Assembly: GCF_004570385.1 (NCBI RefSeq)
Contig: NZ_SPQL01000013.1
Coordinates: 52,713 to 116,712 of the forward strand
DNA length: 64,000 nt
Direction of reading: 5' to 3'
Source of the DNA: Blastococcus sp. CT_GayMR19
GTDB taxonomy: Bacteria; Actinomycetota; Actinomycetes; Mycobacteriales; Geodermatophilaceae
Below are positions 61,115 through 64,000 of this stretch, piece after piece. Numbering within the stretch: position 1 is the stretch's first letter; each line of letters starts with the position of its first letter. Position numbers and translations under genes: made by a program. The notes under the pieces are model-generated. The model searched no databases, had not been told where the DNA came from, and saw nothing but the letters and a program-made list of their open reading frames with translations.

Positions 61115-62122
61115 ATGCCCCGTCCGATCACCCTGTTCACCGGCCAGTGGGCCGACCTGCCGTTCGAGGAGATGTGCCGGCTGGCCTCCGAGTGGGGCTA
61201 TGACGGCCTCGAGATCGCCTGCTGGGGCGACCACCTCGACGTCGAGCGGGCCGCGAACGACGACTCCTACGTCGCCGAGCGCAAGGCGCTGCTCGAGAAG
61301 TACGGCCTGTCGGTGTTCGCGATCTCCAACCACCTCAACGGTCAGGCCGTGTGCGACGACCCGATCGACGAGCGGCACCGCGGCATCGTCCATCCGCGCG
61401 TCTGGGGCGACGGCGATCCCGAGGGTGTCCGGCAGCGTGCCGCGGAGGAGATGAAGCTGACCGCCCGCGCGGCGGCCAGGCTCGGGGTCGACGTCGTCGT
61501 CGGGTTCACCGGCTCCAAGATCTGGAAGACCGTGGCCATGTTCCCGCCGGTCCCCGAGTCGATGATCGAGGACGGTTACGCCGACTTCGCGGCCCGCTGG
61601 AACCCGATCCTCGACGTCTTCGACGAGGTCGGGGTGCGGTTCGCGCACGAGGTGCACCCGTCGGAGATCGCCTACGACTACTGGACGACGGTGCGCACGC
61701 TGGAGGCCATCGGCCACCGGGAGGCCTTCGGGCTGAACTGGGACCCGAGCCACTTCGTCTGGCAGGACCTCGACCCGGTCGGGTTCATGTGGGACTTCAG
61801 GGACCGGATCTACCACGTCGACTGCAAGGACGCGAAGAAGCAGGTCGGCAACGGGCGCAACGGCCGGATGGGCTCGCACCTGCCCTGGGCGGACCCCCGG
61901 CGCGGATGGGACTTCGTCTCCACCGGGCACGGCGACGTCCCGTGGGAGGCCTGTTTCCGGATGCTCAACACGATCGGCTACGACGGCCCGATCTCGGTGG
62001 AGTGGGAGGACGCCGGGATGGACCGCCTGGTGGGCGCGCCCGAGGCGCTCGCCTTCGTGCAGCGGCTCGCGTTCGACCCGCCGACGGCCTCCTTCGACGC
62101 CGCCTTCTCCAGCGGCAACTGA
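61115..62122 (+). CDS. Sugar phosphate isomerase/epimerase (AP endonuclease-like TIM barrel, IolE/IolH-like)
   Basis: A 335-residue xylose-isomerase-like TIM barrel. Probable metal ligands: Glu in [13 protein letters not shown], Asp in [11 protein letters not shown], His in [10 protein letters not shown] and Glu in [11 protein letters not shown]. The N-terminus [42 protein letters not shown] is typical. Such enzymes isomerise or dehydrate keto-sugars or inosose after oxidation, so it would follow the Gfo/Idh/MocA dehydrogenase in a pathway. GAGGAGAAC is its ribosome site. Confidence 0.9.
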   Translation: MPRPITLFTGQWADLPFEEMCRLASEWGYDGLEIACWGDHLDVERAANDDSYVAERKALLEKYGLSVFAISNHLNGQAVCDDPIDERHRGIVHPRVWGDGDPEGVRQRAAEEMKLTARAAARLGVDVVVGFTGSKIWKTVAMFPPVPESMIEDGYADFAARWNPILDVFDEVGVRFAHEVHPSEIAYDYWTTVRTLEAIGHREAFGLNWDPSHFVWQDLDPVGFMWDFRDRIYHVDCKDAKKQVGNGRNGRMGSHLPWADPRRGWDFVSTGHGDVPWEACFRMLNTIGYDGPISVEWEDAGMDRLVGAPEALAFVQRLAFDPPTASFDAAFSSGN

Positions 62123-62167
62123 TCCGGAGCAGGGCGGGCGGGGTCACGGCCCTGCCGCTCCGGTCAG
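62119..62167. terminator. Bidirectional terminator between convergent genes
   Basis: CTGA-CCGGAGC (62119-62130) pairs with GCTCCGGTCAG (62157-62167), and AGGGC (62131-62135) with GCCCT (62148-62152), forming one long bulged stem exactly between the convergent stops of the isomerase and membrane protein genes. Confidence 0.65.
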
Positions 62168-62598
62168 GGGCGGCGGCTCCGGCTGACGGCGATCAGGGCG
62201 CCGAGGACGACGATCGCGGCGGTCTCGACCCAGAGCGTCTCCCACCAGAGCGTGGCCGTCGTCGTCTCCACGAAGCCGAAGAGCCCGACGGTGGTGGAGA
62301 TCAGGAGTGCGGCGAGGGAGCCGGCGGCGAAGGCCAGGTCGAGCGCCGCCACCCACGGCAGCCACCGCATCGGCGTGATCAGCAGCAGCCCCGCACCGCC
62401 GATCCCGAGGATGGTCTGCATCAGGAAGGCGGGGCCGATGACGTCGATGCCGTCGTACCCCTCCGACCACAGGTAGAGGTGGATGGCCGAGATGGCCAGC
62501 AGCAGCACCGCCCCCAGCAGCCGCAGGAGCCAGATCACCGCCCCCGACGGGCGGCGCCGGTCGAGCGTTCCCGCGCCCATGTGCGTCCCGGCGCTCAC
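62164..62598 (-). CDS. Hypothetical four-helix membrane protein
   Basis: A 144-residue protein with four membrane segments: IWLLRLLGAVLLLAISAIHLYLW, LMQTILGIGGAGLLLIT, WVAALDLAFAAGSLAALLIS and LWVETAAIVVLGALIAVSR. A His-Leu-Tyr-Leu in the first helix and Trp/Glu in the last could bind metal or haem, but I do not recognise the family beyond its frequent link with cupredoxin genes. GTG at 62598 overlaps the cupredoxin stop, so the two are coupled and may act together at the membrane. Confidence 0.75.
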   Translation of the reverse strand: MSAGTHMGAGTLDRRRPSGAVIWLLRLLGAVLLLAISAIHLYLWSEGYDGIDVIGPAFLMQTILGIGGAGLLLITPMRWLPWVAALDLAFAAGSLAALLISTTVGLFGFVETTTATLWWETLWVETAAIVVLGALIAVSRSRRP

Positions 62599-63080
62599 GT
62601 CACCATCACCGTCACCTCCATGCCCATCTCCCGGTGGTTGCCGATCGAGCAGTAGAAGACGTACTCGCCGGGCTCGAGGTCGACGGTGAGCGTCGTGGAG
62701 CTGCCCGGGGAGATGCTCTCGGTGGCGGCGACGTCGGCGCCGTCGCGCTCGGCGACGAAGTCGTGGGTCGCCGACCCGTCGTTGACGACCTCGAAGGTGT
62801 AGCTGCCCGCGCTGAACGAGTCCTCCGAGAGCTCGATGAACATCTCGCCCTCGGTGGCGGTGACCGTCTGGCCCTCAGCCGCGTCCGCCGGGCCGGGCGA
62901 GGCGGACCCGGTCCCGGACGCATCGGGTGCGGCCGAGCTGGCTGCCGTGGCGGTGCTGCTACCGCCGCTGGTCTCGTCCGAGCCGGAGCAGGCGGTCAGC
63001 AGCCCGAGTGCCACGGCGAGCGCGAGCGTGCCGGATCGCCGGGCAGCCGAGCGGGACAGGGGACCGGTCGATCGGGACAC
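62595..63080 (-). CDS. Cupredoxin (blue-copper) lipoprotein
   Basis: A 161-residue exported lipoprotein: signal ALAVALGLLTAC with lipidated Cys31, a long Ser/Thr/Ala-rich linker (32-70), and a cupredoxin domain. The type 1 copper ligands are His106 (ATHDFVAE), Cys144 (YVFYCSIGNH), His149 and Met152 or Met154 (NHREMGM). It would carry one electron or bind copper at the outer membrane face. GTG at 63080 follows GAGGAGG; the longer frame is Arg/Gly-rich shadow. Coupled to the downstream membrane protein gene. Confidence 0.9.
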   Translation of the reverse strand: MSRSTGPLSRSAARRSGTLALAVALGLLTACSGSDETSGGSSTATAASSAAPDASGTGSASPGPADAAEGQTVTATEGEMFIELSEDSFSAGSYTFEVVNDGSATHDFVAERDGADVAATESISPGSSTTLTVDLEPGEYVFYCSIGNHREMGMEVTVMVT

Positions 63081-63145
63081 GGGGCCTCCTCGGGAGCGGG
63101 GCCCGGCGCCGGGCGGCGCGCGGGCCCACTCCCGAGATACTCCAA

Positions 63146-63166
63146 CTTTGTAGGACCTACCGAAAG
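63146..63166. promoter_or_regulatory. Possible operator upstream of cupredoxin gene
   Basis: GTAGG-A-CCTAC (63150-63160) is a perfect 5-bp inverted repeat flanked by CTTT and AAAG, in the only AT-richer stretch of the 136-bp gap upstream of the cupredoxin gene. It could be bound by a metal- or redox-responsive regulator. Confidence 0.35.
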
Positions 63167-63216
63167 AGGCAGCCGCCCCCTTCACAGGAAAGCCACAGGT
63201 GGCCCTCCGCCCGCGC

Positions 63217-63744
63217 TCAGGCCCGCGCCGCCCTGCGGGCCCGCAGCTCCGCCTTGGCCTGGGCCTTTCCCGCCGTGCGGTTGGCCTTCGCCAGCGTCCG
63301 GGCCGCCCTGCGGACCTGCTGCGGCTTCCGGTCGATCGTGCCGCGGGTCAGCAGCCCCACGCCGATGCCGAGCAGCCAGACGTCCTTGGCTATGGCCAGG
63401 CCGTCCTGGGTGGGGGCGAGACTGCCCGGCTTCCGCATCCCCGGCGTGTTCAGGTAGAGCCCGAGCAGCCCGCCGGAGAAGCCGGTGAGCGCCAGGCCGG
63501 CGACGGCGGTCGGGACGAACGGGGCGAGCAGGAGTGCGCCGATGCCGATCTCGGCCGCGGCCAGACCCTGCGCGAACTGCCGCGGCTCGATGTTCTTGAG
63601 GAAGGGATAGGTGCCCGCGGCGAACCCGTGCAGCCCGGCCGCGGTGCCCTCGTCGGCGCCGCGCTTGCCGAGGCCGCTGTTGAGGATGAAGGCGCCGGCC
63701 GAGATCCGGGGGCCGATCTCGGACAGGGTGATGGGCAGACGCAT
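63217..63744 (-). CDS. DoxX-like membrane protein
   Basis: A 175-residue membrane protein with about four segments: ISAGAFILNSGLG near residue 13, LAAAEIGIGALLLAPFVPTAVAGLALTGFSGGLLGLYL in the middle, and LAIAKDVWLLGIGVGLLT. It ends in a basic tail (KPQQVRRAARTLAKANRTAGKAQAKAELRARRAARA) that should face the cytoplasm. The DoxX/SURF4-like call rests on segment spacing and is moderate. ATG at 63744 follows GAGAAGGTG. Function is unknown. Confidence 0.7.
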   Translation of the reverse strand: MRLPITLSEIGPRISAGAFILNSGLGKRGADEGTAAGLHGFAAGTYPFLKNIEPRQFAQGLAAAEIGIGALLLAPFVPTAVAGLALTGFSGGLLGLYLNTPGMRKPGSLAPTQDGLAIAKDVWLLGIGVGLLTRGTIDRKPQQVRRAARTLAKANRTAGKAQAKAELRARRAARA

Positions 63745-63835
63745 GGGGAACACCTTCTCGGTCGACGGGATCGTGGAGCTCCCGGTGACCATGCCCGCCG
63801 CCCTGCCGGTCAACCGTCGGCCGGCGTCCCGCCCG

Positions 63836-63889
63836 GGATCCGCCTGACGCCGGCGTCCCCGATCGGGGACACCGGCGTCAGGCGGATCC
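63836..63889 (-). terminator. 25-bp stem terminator
   Basis: Two 25-base arms (63836-63860 and 63865-63889) pair at 24 of 25 positions around a GATC loop, 13 bases after the stop of the last partial gene on the minus strand. It is also directly upstream of the DoxX-like gene and insulates it. Confidence 0.88.
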
Positions 63890-63902
63890 GGAAAGAGGGC
63901 GG

Positions 63903-64000
63903 TCAGCGCCCGCGACGGGAGCGCGAGCTGAACGAGGCGGCCGAGCCGCCGGCGCCGGCCCGCGCCGCCAGCTCGGCGCGCGTGCGCGCCGGTCCGGCCG
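63903..64000 (-). CDS. 3' end of an unidentified gene (C-terminal about 31 residues)
   Basis: The minus-strand frame entering from the right edge reads AGPARTRAELAARAGAGG then SAASFSSRSRRGR and stops at 63903, followed by the 25-bp terminator. The Arg/Gly/Ser-rich tail resembles the C-termini of DEAD-box RNA helicases and other RNA-binding proteins in actinobacteria, but 31 residues cannot identify it. The terminator directly after the stop is the main support that the frame is real. Confidence 0.5.
   Translation of the reverse strand, partial: AGPARTRAELAARAGAGGSAASFSSRSRRGR

Overview
The window is about 64 kb of very GC-rich DNA with dense genes, many GTG starts, 4-base ATGA/GTGA overlaps and T-tract-free hairpin terminators. 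Together with the gene content (B12-dependent ribonucleotide reductase, form I CO dehydrogenase, cobinamide salvage genes, UTRA-type GntR next to nag genes, YbdK ligase), this suggests a free-living soil or rock-surface actinobacterium, most like the Geodermatophilaceae (Blastococcus, Geodermatophilus, Modestobacter). That placement is an inference from gene content and style; no rRNA gene is present.

Layout. 1-9.8 kb: the 3' end of nrdJ with a strong terminator, a VOC protein, small membrane and SRPBCC proteins, a secreted tripeptidyl-aminopeptidase-type hydrolase, a secreted barrel protein, and a NarL-type histidine kinase/response regulator pair. 9.8-15.8 kb: an N-acetylglucosamine locus, with a GntR/UTRA regulator, nagB, nagA and PTS EIIC on the minus strand facing EIIB, EIIA and a HAD phosphatase on the plus strand across a promoter region that holds an inverted repeat. 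15.9-20 kb: aldo/keto reductase and a cobalamin lower-ligand assembly cluster (cobU, phosphatase, cobS, cobT). 20-22.9 kb: small conserved proteins and an HxlR/MFS divergent pair. 22.8-25.2 kb: an arsenic island, arsR-MIP channel-arsC facing arsI and a small Cys-rich ORF, with overlapping divergent promoters. 26.6-34.6 kb: a LysR regulator facing coxM-coxS-coxL-(XdhC-YHS)-coxD-coxE, a complete form I CO dehydrogenase locus with the AYACSFR active-site signature.

35.5-37.2 kb holds the most unusual gene: a 524-residue protein whose N-terminus carries the SAGN-AV-RLL...VQR motif seen in cargo of extracellular contractile injection systems and related polymorphic toxins, followed by a hydrophobic pretoxin-like middle and a C-terminal region resembling a PD-(D/E)XK-type nuclease. 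37.2-51.3 kb: SDR and FAD oxidoreductases, a LuxR-family large ATPase regulator, YceI, cytosolic HtrA-like protease, amylosucrase, YbdK ligase, two adjacent decayed esterase/hydrolase pseudogenes, a type II NADH dehydrogenase and a hydrolase. 51.4-55.3 kb: a ROK regulator, an IS630 transposase remnant, and a YtrA-like GntR with an ABC exporter, preceded by a perfect 10-bp inverted repeat.

55.4-55.8 kb is an array of about five 84-bp tandem repeats that does not look coding. It lies just upstream of a sugar utilisation operon (ABC ATPase, permease, lipoprotein binding protein, Gfo/Idh/MocA dehydrogenase, TIM-barrel isomerase). The window ends with a cupredoxin lipoprotein/membrane protein pair, a DoxX-type membrane protein, a 25-bp hairpin terminator and the 3' end of an unidentified gene.
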